Shown: positions 1 to 5,709, counted from the first letter of the stretch. The stretch: DNA of 5,709 nucleotides from Candidatus Babelota bacterium (GCA_013213985.1 JABSSP010000069.1:1-5709), one strand, 5' to 3'. The notes: generated from the sequence alone by a model not told the origin. Made by a program: numbers and translations.

Positions 1-2
1 AT

Positions 3-419
3 GAATCATTATCAATTTTACAAGAATTAGAAGTACTTCATAAAACAAAATTTCCATATCATGGGAAAGATAAAAATGGTAAAGACAAACCATCTCTTTT
101 CTCCATTGTAGCTTCTTACATTAATCCTGCTTTATCTGATCCGGGCATTACCGCTTTGGCATTAGTAAAATGCGACCACAATCTGCACGGTTATATTAAC
201 AATTGGATGAAAAAAAACGGATATAGTCGTAGTCACAAAGAAATAGTCCATGTACAACAACAATTATTTAAAGGTGAGTTTACACAATTCCATCCTGAAA
301 GTTTACACACGTTGCGTATATGTGAGCCAGGTTTTGTAGCGTTTTCTTTCATGGAAGATGATAATTTTAAAACTGGATATGCAGATGGGCGAGTTTGCCA
401 AAGAAACTTCAAGCAATAA
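3..419 (+). CDS. Unrecognised protein, C-terminal part (5' end outside window)
   Basis: The reading frame is open from the left edge to a TAA at 417-419 and shows 138 residues. No ATG occurs before 207, so the gene almost certainly starts upstream of the window; the in-frame TTG at 156 has no convincing ribosome binding site. The protein looks soluble, with no clear membrane segment. It is rich in His, Lys and Asn, with three scattered cysteines, in KCDHNLHGYINNW, RICEPGFVAF and GRVCQRNFKQ. I do not recognise the family, and no catalytic motif is evident. It points the same way as the transporter operon but is separated from it by 118 bases with a possible promoter, so a shared function is not implied. 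That it is coding rests on the long open frame with balanced amino-acid composition. Confidence 0.6.
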   Translation, partial: ESLSILQELEVLHKTKFPYHGKDKNGKDKPSLFSIVASYINPALSDPGITALALVKCDHNLHGYINNWMKKNGYSRSHKEIVHVQQQLFKGEFTQFHPESLHTLRICEPGFVAFSFMEDDNFKTGYADGRVCQRNFKQ

Positions 420-463
420 TACGCACAAAATACGATTTAGAAGGTTGTTCCCACTTATAGCCC

Positions 464-491
464 TTGTCTTTTAAAACAGTTTTGATAGAAT
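464..491 (+). promoter_or_regulatory. Candidate sigma70-type promoter for the ABC operon
   Basis: A -35-like TTGTCT (464-469) is followed after 16 bases by a -10-like TAGAAT (486-491), which matches TATAAT at five of six positions. Transcription would start near 498, leaving a leader of about 40 bases before the ATPase start at 538. A second -35-like TTGATA lies at 482-487 but has no good -10 at the right distance. In such AT-rich DNA chance matches are common, so this rests mostly on its position in the only sizeable gap upstream of the operon. Confidence 0.35.
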
Positions 492-537
492 TAGAAGAAT
501 TATTCACTTTAATTCAAATCAACCAAAAGGGACTTCT

Positions 538-1284
538 ATGAAACCGATTCTTGAAGTTAAGAATCTTGTCAAAACTTACACTGACAAAGGTGTCAGCCTT
601 AACGCACTTGATGGCGTGTCGCTTACCATCATGGAAGGCGAAATATTTGGTTTATTGGGCGTAAACGGTGCAGGAAAAACAACACTATCTTCAATTTTAG
701 CAACACTGCATCCGCCAACGTCAGGTGAAGTTCTTTTTAGAGGCGAATCAATTTATAAAGATTTAATGCACTATCGACGATCGCTCGGTTTCTGTCCTCA
801 AAAACAAAACTTGGATCAGTTTTTAACTGTTGAAGAAAATTTAGTTTTCGCCGGAAGATATTATCTTCTTTCTGAAGATGAAATCAAACGCCGGGTAAAA
901 CAATTGATGGAAGAATTGGAGTTAACTCGTTACGCAGCGTTTGAAATTTCTTCACTTTCGGGCGGCAACAAACAACGCGTTTTAATTGCACGTGCCTTGA
1001 TGCACAAACCTGCAATTGTAATTCTTGACGAACCAACAGTTGGTTTAGATCCTGACATTCGTCGTAAGCTCTGGCAACAAATTAAAGATCTAAAAAAAAT
1101 GGGCATCACTATTATTTTGACCACCCATTATCTTGATGAAGCCGAATATTTGTCAGACCGTATTTGCATCTTAAACAAAGGTAAAGTTCTGAAAATTGAA
1201 TCGGTAGAAAAACTCAAACGCGATCACGACATGGCATCTTTAGAGGATATTTTCATACGGTTGACTAAAGAAGCAGAACAATAG
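538..1284 (+). CDS. ABC transporter ATP-binding protein (ABC-2 exporter type)
   Basis: This is the cytosolic ATPase that powers the membrane proteins encoded immediately downstream. The nucleotide-binding domain is complete at 248 residues: Walker A GVNGAGKTT at 41-49, Q-loop Gln88 in FCPQKQ, signature LSGGN at 140-144, Walker B IVILDE at 160-165 with catalytic Glu165, D-loop GLDP at 169-172 and H-switch His197 in TTHYLDEAE. The TTHYLDEAE segment and the C-terminal SLEDIFIRLT resemble the NodI/YadG/DrrA-like group that pairs with ABC-2 permeases. Like other members it has no membrane segment, so it needs separate permeases. The start is the ATG at 538, preceded by AAAAGGGA with a 5-base spacer. 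It is the first gene of the operon, 25 bases before permease 1. The signature ends in Asn instead of Gln, a common tolerated variant. Family assignment is firm; the substrate is unknown. Confidence 0.95.
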   Translation: MKPILEVKNLVKTYTDKGVSLNALDGVSLTIMEGEIFGLLGVNGAGKTTLSSILATLHPPTSGEVLFRGESIYKDLMHYRRSLGFCPQKQNLDQFLTVEENLVFAGRYYLLSEDEIKRRVKQLMEELELTRYAAFEISSLSGGNKQRVLIARALMHKPAIVILDEPTVGLDPDIRRKLWQQIKDLKKMGITIILTTHYLDEAEYLSDRICILNKGKVLKIESVEKLKRDHDMASLEDIFIRLTKEAEQ

Positions 1285-1309
1285 CCGTAATATCAAAAAA
1301 GGCATTCTC

Positions 1310-2101
1310 ATGCAAAACACTTTCATAGACCGCATGAAAATTTTTAGTGCATTATTACAACGCGATTTAAAAATACTAAAAAGTGAATTATTTGATCTGG
1401 TCACAAATAGTTTAATTCAGGTCGGTTTAAACGCACTTCTTTTTGGTTATTTGCTCCCTGCAATGGGAATAAAACCATCAATCATTGGTCCCATGTATTT
1501 AGGAATTGTAATGTTGGTTTTATATGAATTAGGATTTGCTATTTCAGCCAACACTTCAATGGACTTAGCGTATAATCGTTTTATTGATTATCAAGCAACA
1601 TTTTCATTGCCTAAACGATGGTTATTTGCAGAATATCTTTCCATGTTTGTTATAAAAGCATTTGTTATTTCAGTTCCAGCAATTTTGGTCGGCACTAAAC
1701 TTTTGGGAAATCGTTTAGGAATAATTCAAACTAACTGGCCACTTTTTTTTATAGTTTATTTTATTGCAACAATTTTTCTTGGACTTCTCTTTTTATATCT
1801 CGCAATGGGGAGTTCATTTGAATGGTTTAATGATAACGTCTGGCCACGTTGCCTTTCACCCATTGTTAATTTTGGATGCGTTTTTTTTACCTGGAAAATG
1901 GCATATTCTCTTTATCCATTCCTTGGATACATCTTATTGTTAAACCCAATGACGTATATATGCGAGGGAGTACGTTCAACCATTATTGGCGGCAATCAAT
2001 TTATTGATGCACGAATTTGCATTGCAGTGCTCATTGGCTGGAGTATTGTATTTGGTTTTTTACTTAATAAAGCTGTCACAAAACGATTAGATCTTGTGTA
2101 G
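1310..2101 (+). CDS. ABC-2 type permease, A-type copy 1
   Basis: This is an inner-membrane permease of 263 residues, the usual size for ABC-2 membrane proteins. About six hydrophobic segments are visible, near residues 31-50, 59-80, 109-129, 144-167, 180-210 (broken by a polar stretch) and 235-252. The amphipathic N-terminus before the first segment fits the cytosolic connecting helix of ABC-2 proteins. Between segments 2 and 3 lies FIDYQATFSLPKRWLFA (91-107), where the family has its ATPase-contacting coupling helix. NPMTYICEGVR at 212-222 matches the conserved late motif of the family. It aligns without gaps to permease 3 over the full length, about 35% identical by hand count. The ATG at 1310 follows AAAAAAGG with a 7-base spacer. 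It probably acts with the ATPase upstream and permease 2. Substrate and direction of transport cannot be read; export is inferred from the family. Confidence 0.9.
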   Translation: MQNTFIDRMKIFSALLQRDLKILKSELFDLVTNSLIQVGLNALLFGYLLPAMGIKPSIIGPMYLGIVMLVLYELGFAISANTSMDLAYNRFIDYQATFSLPKRWLFAEYLSMFVIKAFVISVPAILVGTKLLGNRLGIIQTNWPLFFIVYFIATIFLGLLFLYLAMGSSFEWFNDNVWPRCLSPIVNFGCVFFTWKMAYSLYPFLGYILLLNPMTYICEGVRSTIIGGNQFIDARICIAVLIGWSIVFGFLLNKAVTKRLDLV

Positions 2102-2109
2102 GAAAAATC

Positions 2110-2931
2110 ATGGCAAGTAATACGACAAAAAAATTCTTAATATTTTTACAACTCCTTCACCGTGATTTTTATATTTTTTTCAAAAATTTCACTACACATG
2201 CTATAAATAACGGTTTAATTTTTCCTCTTATGTACGCGTTTTTTTTTGCATACATACAATCACAATTATATTTTGAAACTGATATGCTCCAGGAACGAAC
2301 CATCATGTTTATCGGAAATATTTCATTACTCACACTTGTATCTTCTTATCACTTTACTTTTCCCTTATTGTTTGATTTTGAAGGAGCACGACACGTTGAT
2401 TATGAAATACGCACGTTATCTCCACGATTGGTCATACTTGAAAAAATAGTATTTGCCACCCTTGCAACCTTTGCTTTAATTTTACCTTTCTTTCCATTTT
2501 GCAAGCTGTTATTACAAAATAAATTTGACACAAGTAATACAAACTGGATACAACTTTTTATTATTTTATTTTTAGGTTCGTTGTGCGTTTCTGCGTATTA
2601 TTTTTTGGCAATCTGTATACTCAAAAACGCAAGCAGAATAAATAATTTTTGGCTCCGGTTTAATTTGCCACTTCTCCTTTTGGGCGGGTTCTGGACGCCA
2701 TGGTACATTACTATGAAAGTGTTTCCTGCTTTAGGAATAGCAACCTTGGCAAATCCTTTTTTATACATTACTGAAGGCGCACGACAAACAATTGTGGGCG
2801 GGAGTAAATTTTTATCGTTTCCAGTGAGTGTAACAGCACTTATTTGTTTTTCGTTGCTATTTACTATGCTTACGTTTTATTTTTTAAAAAACGAGTTGAT
2901 CATATTTAACCAAAACGGATGCATACCATGA
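2110..2931 (+). CDS. ABC-2 type permease, B-type copy 1
   Basis: This membrane permease of 273 residues is the probable partner of permease 1. Hydrophobic segments lie near residues 32-50, 65-84, 110-135, 146-171, 183-198 and 239-258. The loop between segments 2 and 3 carries RHVDYEIRTLSPRL (94-107), a diverged form of the A-type loop. NPFLYITEGARQTIVGG at 215-231 is the late family motif. It aligns with permease 4 at a constant two-residue offset without gaps, about 39% identical by hand count. It is clearly more distant from permeases 1 and 3. The ATG at 2110 uses an AGGA that overlaps the TAG stop of permease 1, which suggests translational coupling. Its last residues (NQNGCIP) extend past the end of permease 4 and run across the ribosome binding region of permease 3; its TGA overlaps the ATG at 2928. 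Confidence 0.9.
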   Translation: MASNTTKKFLIFLQLLHRDFYIFFKNFTTHAINNGLIFPLMYAFFFAYIQSQLYFETDMLQERTIMFIGNISLLTLVSSYHFTFPLLFDFEGARHVDYEIRTLSPRLVILEKIVFATLATFALILPFFPFCKLLLQNKFDTSNTNWIQLFIILFLGSLCVSAYYFLAICILKNASRINNFWLRFNLPLLLLGGFWTPWYITMKVFPALGIATLANPFLYITEGARQTIVGGSKFLSFPVSVTALICFSLLFTMLTFYFLKNELIIFNQNGCIP

Positions 2932-3719
2932 CAAACAGTTTTTCAGATAATTTTCGTATTTTTTGTGCCATTGTGCGCAGAGAGTGGACCGTTATAAAGA
3001 AACGACTGTGGAAACTTATTATAGATGGCCTTGTGGTAATGATTGGGCTTGTTTTTTCTTTTAGTCATCTTTTCCCGTTACTTGGCATGCCTAAAAAACT
3101 GATTGCTCCTATTTACTTAGGAAATATCATTACATCACTTTTCATTATGGGTTACACACTTGCTCATCGTATTGTCTATGACGTCAAGGACAATAAATTT
3201 ATTAATTATCAAATGACACTTCCACTGCCAAAACGTTGGCTGTTTGCCGCATACGTTACTGCATTTGTGATTGAATTTTTTTTAGTGACCGTGCCTCTTT
3301 TTGTAGCTGGAATACTCATCATCAAAGCAGACATTAATTTTGCAAACACAAGCATTCTTTCTTTTGCTGCTATCTATCTTATTTCTTTAGTTTTTTTTGC
3401 CCTGTTTTATCTGGGAATAAGTCTGTTTTTTGATTTTATTTGGTTTAGGGACAATATATGGCCTCGACTCCTGCATCCATTACTTATTTTGAGTCCTATA
3501 TTTGTACCATGGAAACTCGCTTACAAGTTCTCGCCCTCTATTGGCATATTTTTTTTGATAAATCCCTTAACCTATGTCGTTGAAGGTTTTCGGTCATCAT
3601 TGTTGGGTAATGAACAATTTATAAACAATATATACTGTACTCTAGTAGTTGTCCTTTTAATGATTCCAACCACCTATTTGGTCTATCGCGGCGTTCATAA
3701 ACGGCTTGATCCCGTATAA
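2928..3719 (+). CDS. ABC-2 type permease, A-type copy 2
   Basis: This permease of 263 residues is the paralogue of permease 1. An in-frame ATG at 2919 would add MHT to the N-terminus. I chose 2928 because MTNSFSDNFRIFCAI then aligns residue for residue with MQNTFIDRMKIFSAL of permease 1, both proteins become 263 residues long, and ATG overlaps the TGA of permease 2 as ATGA, a common coupled arrangement. A weak CGGA at 2916-2919 would be the ribosome binding site. Hydrophobic segments lie near 33-52, 60-80, 108-131, 144-169, 180-212 (broken) and 235-253. The loop motif FINYQMTLPLPKRWLFA (91-107) and the late motif NPLTYVVEGFR (212-222) are at exactly the same positions as in permease 1, as are WFRDNIWPR (172-180) and the C-terminal KRLDPV. 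It probably pairs with permease 4. Confidence 0.9.
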   Translation: MTNSFSDNFRIFCAIVRREWTVIKKRLWKLIIDGLVVMIGLVFSFSHLFPLLGMPKKLIAPIYLGNIITSLFIMGYTLAHRIVYDVKDNKFINYQMTLPLPKRWLFAAYVTAFVIEFFLVTVPLFVAGILIIKADINFANTSILSFAAIYLISLVFFALFYLGISLFFDFIWFRDNIWPRLLHPLLILSPIFVPWKLAYKFSPSIGIFFLINPLTYVVEGFRSSLLGNEQFINNIYCTLVVVLLMIPTTYLVYRGVHKRLDPV

Positions 3720-3734
3720 AAATAAAGGAACACT

Positions 3735-4529
3735 ATGCATATTGTTGATACCACAAAAGTTCTTTTTTATTTCATGGTACGTGATTGTTATTCGTACCGA
3801 AATAAAATAAAAACCTATTTTTTAAACTATATATTGATTTATCCGCCAATACTCTGCCTTTCTTTTGCATATTTACAAACGGCAGTCTATTTTGGGGCTG
3901 AGCACGCCAAAACAGGAACCACACTTTTTATTGGAAATACATTACTTCTCGCACTTTTTTTGTGCAACAGAACATGCATGGAATTACTTTTTGATCTTGA
4001 TGGCCACCGCTATATTGATTACCAAGCAACACTCATAGATGCACGTTTAATACTTGTACAACGCATTGTATTTGCCGCCACATTTTCTTTCATTGTGCTA
4101 CTGCCATTTTTGCCTATGAGTAAGCTCATATTGCAAAGTCATTTTGATAGCACAAACACATCATGGCCATTTTTATTTTTGATATTGTATGTATCGTGCC
4201 TATGCTTGGCAAGTTACAATATTCTTGCTGCATGCGTTTTGAAAAATCATAGAAGCTTAAGTACTTTTTGGAAACGCATTAACACTCCACTGCTTTTTTT
4301 AGGTGGTTTTCTTGTTCCATGGCACATTATCAATCAATACTCACCTACACTGGGTCAAATTGTTTATCTTAATCCATTTATCTACATGACTGAAGGCCTG
4401 CGCCAGGCAATCATTGGTGGCGATAATTTTTTTTCTTACGCAACCTGCATCACCGGACTTTTACTTATGACACTGATTTTTACACTCGCTTCATTTTATT
4501 TTTTTAAAAAGAAAACTGATTACGTATAA
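3735..4529 (+). CDS. ABC-2 type permease, B-type copy 2
   Basis: This permease of 264 residues is the paralogue of permease 2 and the last gene of the operon. Hydrophobic segments lie near 27-48, 62-83, 108-131, 143-167, 182-197 and 236-256. RYIDYQATLIDARL (92-105) sits in the loop between segments 2 and 3, and NPFIYMTEGLRQAIIGG (213-229) is the late family motif. FDSTNTSW (137-144) and TPLLFLGGF (184-192) also match permease 2 (FDTSNTNW, LPLLLLGGF). The ATG at 3735 follows AAAGGAA with a 4-5 base spacer, 15 bases after the stop of permease 3. The tail ends in a positively charged FKKKTDYV, which by the positive-inside rule suggests a cytosolic C-terminus. No second ATPase gene follows it; the next sequence is a GC-rich hairpin and a transposase remnant. 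Confidence 0.9.
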   Translation: MHIVDTTKVLFYFMVRDCYSYRNKIKTYFLNYILIYPPILCLSFAYLQTAVYFGAEHAKTGTTLFIGNTLLLALFLCNRTCMELLFDLDGHRYIDYQATLIDARLILVQRIVFAATFSFIVLLPFLPMSKLILQSHFDSTNTSWPFLFLILYVSCLCLASYNILAACVLKNHRSLSTFWKRINTPLLFLGGFLVPWHIINQYSPTLGQIVYLNPFIYMTEGLRQAIIGGDNFFSYATCITGLLLMTLIFTLASFYFFKKKTDYV

Positions 4530-4570
4530 AAAAGTTACCCAAAAATAAATCTTTTTATATCGCCAAAAAA

Positions 4571-4598
4571 GCCGGCGTCGGCAGCAGGAGCCGGCGCT
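4571..4598 (-). terminator. GC-rich hairpin, terminator-like on the minus strand
   Basis: A 28-base tract is about 82% G+C in strongly AT-rich surroundings. As + strand RNA, 4574-4582 pairs with 4590-4598 (nine pairs, two of them G-U) around a 7-base loop; alternatively the two self-complementary GCCGGC copies (4571-4576, 4590-4595) pair. Six A residues (4565-4570) lie directly on the left and there is no T run on the right. The classic stem-plus-U-tract shape is therefore seen only when read on the minus strand, although no minus-strand gene is visible to the right. It lies 42 bases after the last permease stop, so it may also protect or attenuate the operon transcript. It could instead be a dispersed intergenic repeat. 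Confidence 0.4.
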
Positions 4599-4616
4599 CT
4601 GAATACCCTAATAATT

Positions 4617-4991
4617 TCATCATCACTTTTTGTCGGTATAGCTCCTGCCAATCAACATAATAGCCAATTATTAGAACCCGTACTAAAAGTTATGAGATTA
4701 TCAAAAAAAGTCAGAATAATTTCAGCTGATAGTGCTTTTGATGTAAAAAAACTTCGTTCTATCTGCAAGAAACTTAACATCGCACTTCTTGCTGCAACTA
4801 ATATTAGGAGATCAAAAATGAAACCAAAATTTCATCCGCCATATCGCTGGATCGTAGAAAGAACTTTTGGTTGGTTTGCTTGGTATAGAGGCCTCAAAAT
4901 ATGTTGGGCAAAGACAATTGAATCTTCGTTAGCATTCTTACAAATCGCTGCATCCATTCAACTTTTTAAGATGTCAGGAATTTTCGTATAA
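4617..4991 (+). pseudogene. IS5-type DDE transposase remnant, C-terminal part only
   Basis: Reading the frame of the 99-codon ORF at 4692 upstream shows recognisable transposase sequence before its ATG: GIAPANQHNSQLLEPVLKV corresponds to the PAN-x-HDS segment of IS5-family enzymes. Next comes IISADSAFD, which carries the second catalytic Asp, and then PYRWIVERTFGWFAWYRGL, which carries the catalytic Glu in VERTFGW. The first catalytic Asp and the whole N-terminal half are absent, so the product cannot be an active transposase. The left boundary is uncertain because the frame stays open back through the GC-rich tract to 4530 without recognisable homology. The usual HDS is HNS here. No terminal inverted repeats or target duplication were identified. 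An internal ATG at 4692 could give a 99-residue peptide but has no good ribosome binding site. It marks an old insertion downstream of the operon. Confidence 0.8.
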
Positions 4992-5023
4992 GCTCTTATT
5001 AATCATACATAAAAATAATCCCA

Positions 5024-5056
5024 TTTTACAATATTATGACCAATATATTGGTAAAA
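5024..5056. repeat. AT-rich inverted repeat upstream of trhO
   Basis: TTTTACAATAT (5024-5034) pairs with ATATTG-G-TAAAA (5045-5056), an 11-pair stem with a single bulged G and a 10-base loop. Overlapping it is a perfect 14-base palindrome, ACCAATATATTGGT (5039-5052). It is too AT-rich and lacks a following T run, so it is a weak terminator candidate. It lies 20 bases upstream of the candidate trhO -35 and 33 bases after the transposase stop, so an operator site or a remnant end of the insertion are the alternatives. Nothing in the sequence chooses between them. Confidence 0.35.
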
Positions 5057-5075
5057 CAAAGTCCCAATCAACATA

Positions 5076-5108
5076 TCGACGTAAGAAATAGGTATGATAT
5101 ACTATAAT
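5076..5108 (+). promoter_or_regulatory. Candidate sigma70-type promoter for trhO
   Basis: TCGACG (5076-5081, four of six matches to TTGACA) is followed after 16 bases by TATACT (5098-5103). A perfect TATAAT overlaps at 5103-5108, but it has no well-spaced -35. A start near 5110-5115 would give a leader of about 45 bases before the ATG at 5156. The quality of the -10 elements and the position make this the better of the two promoter calls in the window. Confidence 0.45.
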
Positions 5109-5155
5109 GTATTAGGATTAATCAAAAAATTTCTCTCTGATCGTTTCAGGTGACC

Positions 5156-5709
5156 ATGGAAAAAATCATTCTTTTTTATAAATACGTTACTATCGACTGT
5201 CCACAAAGAATTCTAAAGTGGCAACGCAGGCTTTGCGGTGAGCTTGGATTAAAAGGTCGCACCATTTTAGCGACCGAAGGCATCAACTCGACACTGGGTG
5301 GAACGGCTGAAAACATTGAACGCTACAAAAAAGCCATGGAAGCGCACCAACTTTTTAAAGGCATTGACTACAAAGAAGGCTCTGGATCGGTTCATGATTT
5401 TCCACGCATGCGTATTGTCATAAAAAATGAAATTGTTCGCCTTGGTATCGATCCAAACGAACTTACTGTTGCTGACGGTGGTCAACATTTAACACCAACC
5501 GAAACTCACGAACTTTTGCAAAACAAACCAAAAGATTTAGTCATCATTGATTGTCGAAACCAGCACGAAAGCGCAATCGGAACTTTCACCGGATCAATGA
5601 GACCTAATACCAAAACGTTCCGTGAATTTCCTGAGTACATTGATAACAATGCGGAACAATTAAAAGATAAAGAAGTGTTGATGTTTTGCACTGGCGGCAT
5701 TCGTTGTGA
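5156..5709 (+). CDS. trhO: tRNA uridine(34) hydroxylase TrhO (YceA-like), 5' part
   Basis: TrhO uses molecular oxygen to hydroxylate uridine 34 of certain tRNAs to 5-hydroxyuridine, the first step towards the cmo5U/mo5U wobble modifications, in the cytosol. The window shows 184 codons plus two bases; family members are usually about 300-350 residues, so the gene runs off the right edge. The N-terminal domain has the family's GRTILATEGINSTLGG (34-49) and FPRMRIVIKNEIVRLG (82-97). A rhodanese domain begins near residue 115, with VIIDCRNQHESAIGTF (129-144) and the active-site loop MFCTGGIRC (176-184), in which Cys178 aligns with the conserved catalytic cysteine. The ATG at 5156 follows CAGG with a 5-base spacer and starts the typical KIILFYKYV strand. 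It has its own likely promoter and no evident functional link to the transporter. Confidence 0.93.
   Translation, partial: MEKIILFYKYVTIDCPQRILKWQRRLCGELGLKGRTILATEGINSTLGGTAENIERYKKAMEAHQLFKGIDYKEGSGSVHDFPRMRIVIKNEIVRLGIDPNELTVADGGQHLTPTETHELLQNKPKDLVIIDCRNQHESAIGTFTGSMRPNTKTFREFPEYIDNNAEQLKDKEVLMFCTGGIRC

Noticed and set aside
1..30. ATG at position 1 as a gene start
   Set aside because: This frame stops after nine codons (TAG at 28-30).
156..419. Gene start at TTG 156 giving an 87-residue protein
   Set aside because: The same frame is open back to the left edge with normal-looking protein sequence, and there is no ribosome binding site before 156. The gene more likely starts outside the window.
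441..465. AAGG...CCTT pairing as a terminator for the first gene
   Set aside because: Only four pairs with a 17-base loop and no real T run after it.
930..1124. Minus-strand ORF of 64 codons
   Set aside because: It lies entirely inside the ATPase gene, whose motifs are complete; it is a shadow frame.
2246..2449. Plus-strand ORF of 67 codons in another frame
   Set aside because: It overlaps permease 2, which is supported by paralogy with permease 4; no ribosome binding site or recognisable product.
4529..4556. AAAAAG...CTTTTT stem as the operon terminator
   Set aside because: Only six pairs, five of them A-T, with a 16-base loop; far too weak for an intrinsic terminator and easily due to chance in AT-rich DNA.
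5267..5700. Two minus-strand ORFs at the right end
   Set aside because: Both are opposite the clearly recognisable trhO reading frame and have no features of their own.
5707..5709. TGA at the window end as the trhO stop
   Set aside because: It is out of frame: the trhO frame ends with TGT (5705-5707) plus two bases, and the protein lacks the rest of its rhodanese domain and C-terminus.
1..5709. CRISPR array, tRNA, rRNA or riboswitch
   Set aside because: No regularly spaced repeats, no cloverleaf-like sequences and no conserved RNA motifs were seen; the gaps between genes are short and AT-rich.

Overview
The window is AT-rich, densely coded bacterial DNA that uses the standard code: TGA works as a stop and tryptophan is TGG. 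Every gene supported here lies on the + strand. The phylum cannot be fixed from this sequence. The low GC, phenylalanine-rich membrane proteins, a decayed insertion sequence and an unrecognised neighbour would fit a small-genome, host-associated bacterium (Dependentiae came to mind), but that is only an impression.

Layout: (1) The 3' end of an unrecognised gene runs in from the left edge to 419. (2) A 118-base gap holds a plausible sigma70-type promoter. (3) A five-gene operon follows (538-4529): one ABC ATPase, then four ABC-2-type permeases of 263, 273, 263 and 264 residues. Gaps are 25, 8, minus 4 and 15 bases, so the genes are probably co-transcribed and partly translationally coupled. 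(4) After the operon come a GC-rich hairpin (4571-4598) and a 5'-truncated IS5-type transposase remnant (about 4617-4991). (5) A noncoding stretch with an AT-rich inverted repeat and a promoter leads to the 5' part of trhO (5156 to the window end), the rhodanese-domain tRNA U34 hydroxylase.

The most notable structure is the permease array. Aligned by hand, permeases 1 and 3 match without gaps over all 263 residues (about 35% identical). Permeases 2 and 4 match without gaps over about 260 residues (about 39%). All four share two motifs, one in the predicted cytosolic loop between TM2 and TM3 and an NP-x-x-Y-x-x-EG-x-R segment. The order is therefore A-B-A'-B', an old tandem duplication of a permease pair, served by the single ATPase encoded here. 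The simplest model is two heterodimeric exporters (A/B and A'/B') sharing one ATPase. The substrate cannot be read from the sequence.

The paralogue alignment also corrects a start codon: permease 3 most likely begins at 2928, not at the upstream in-frame ATG at 2919.
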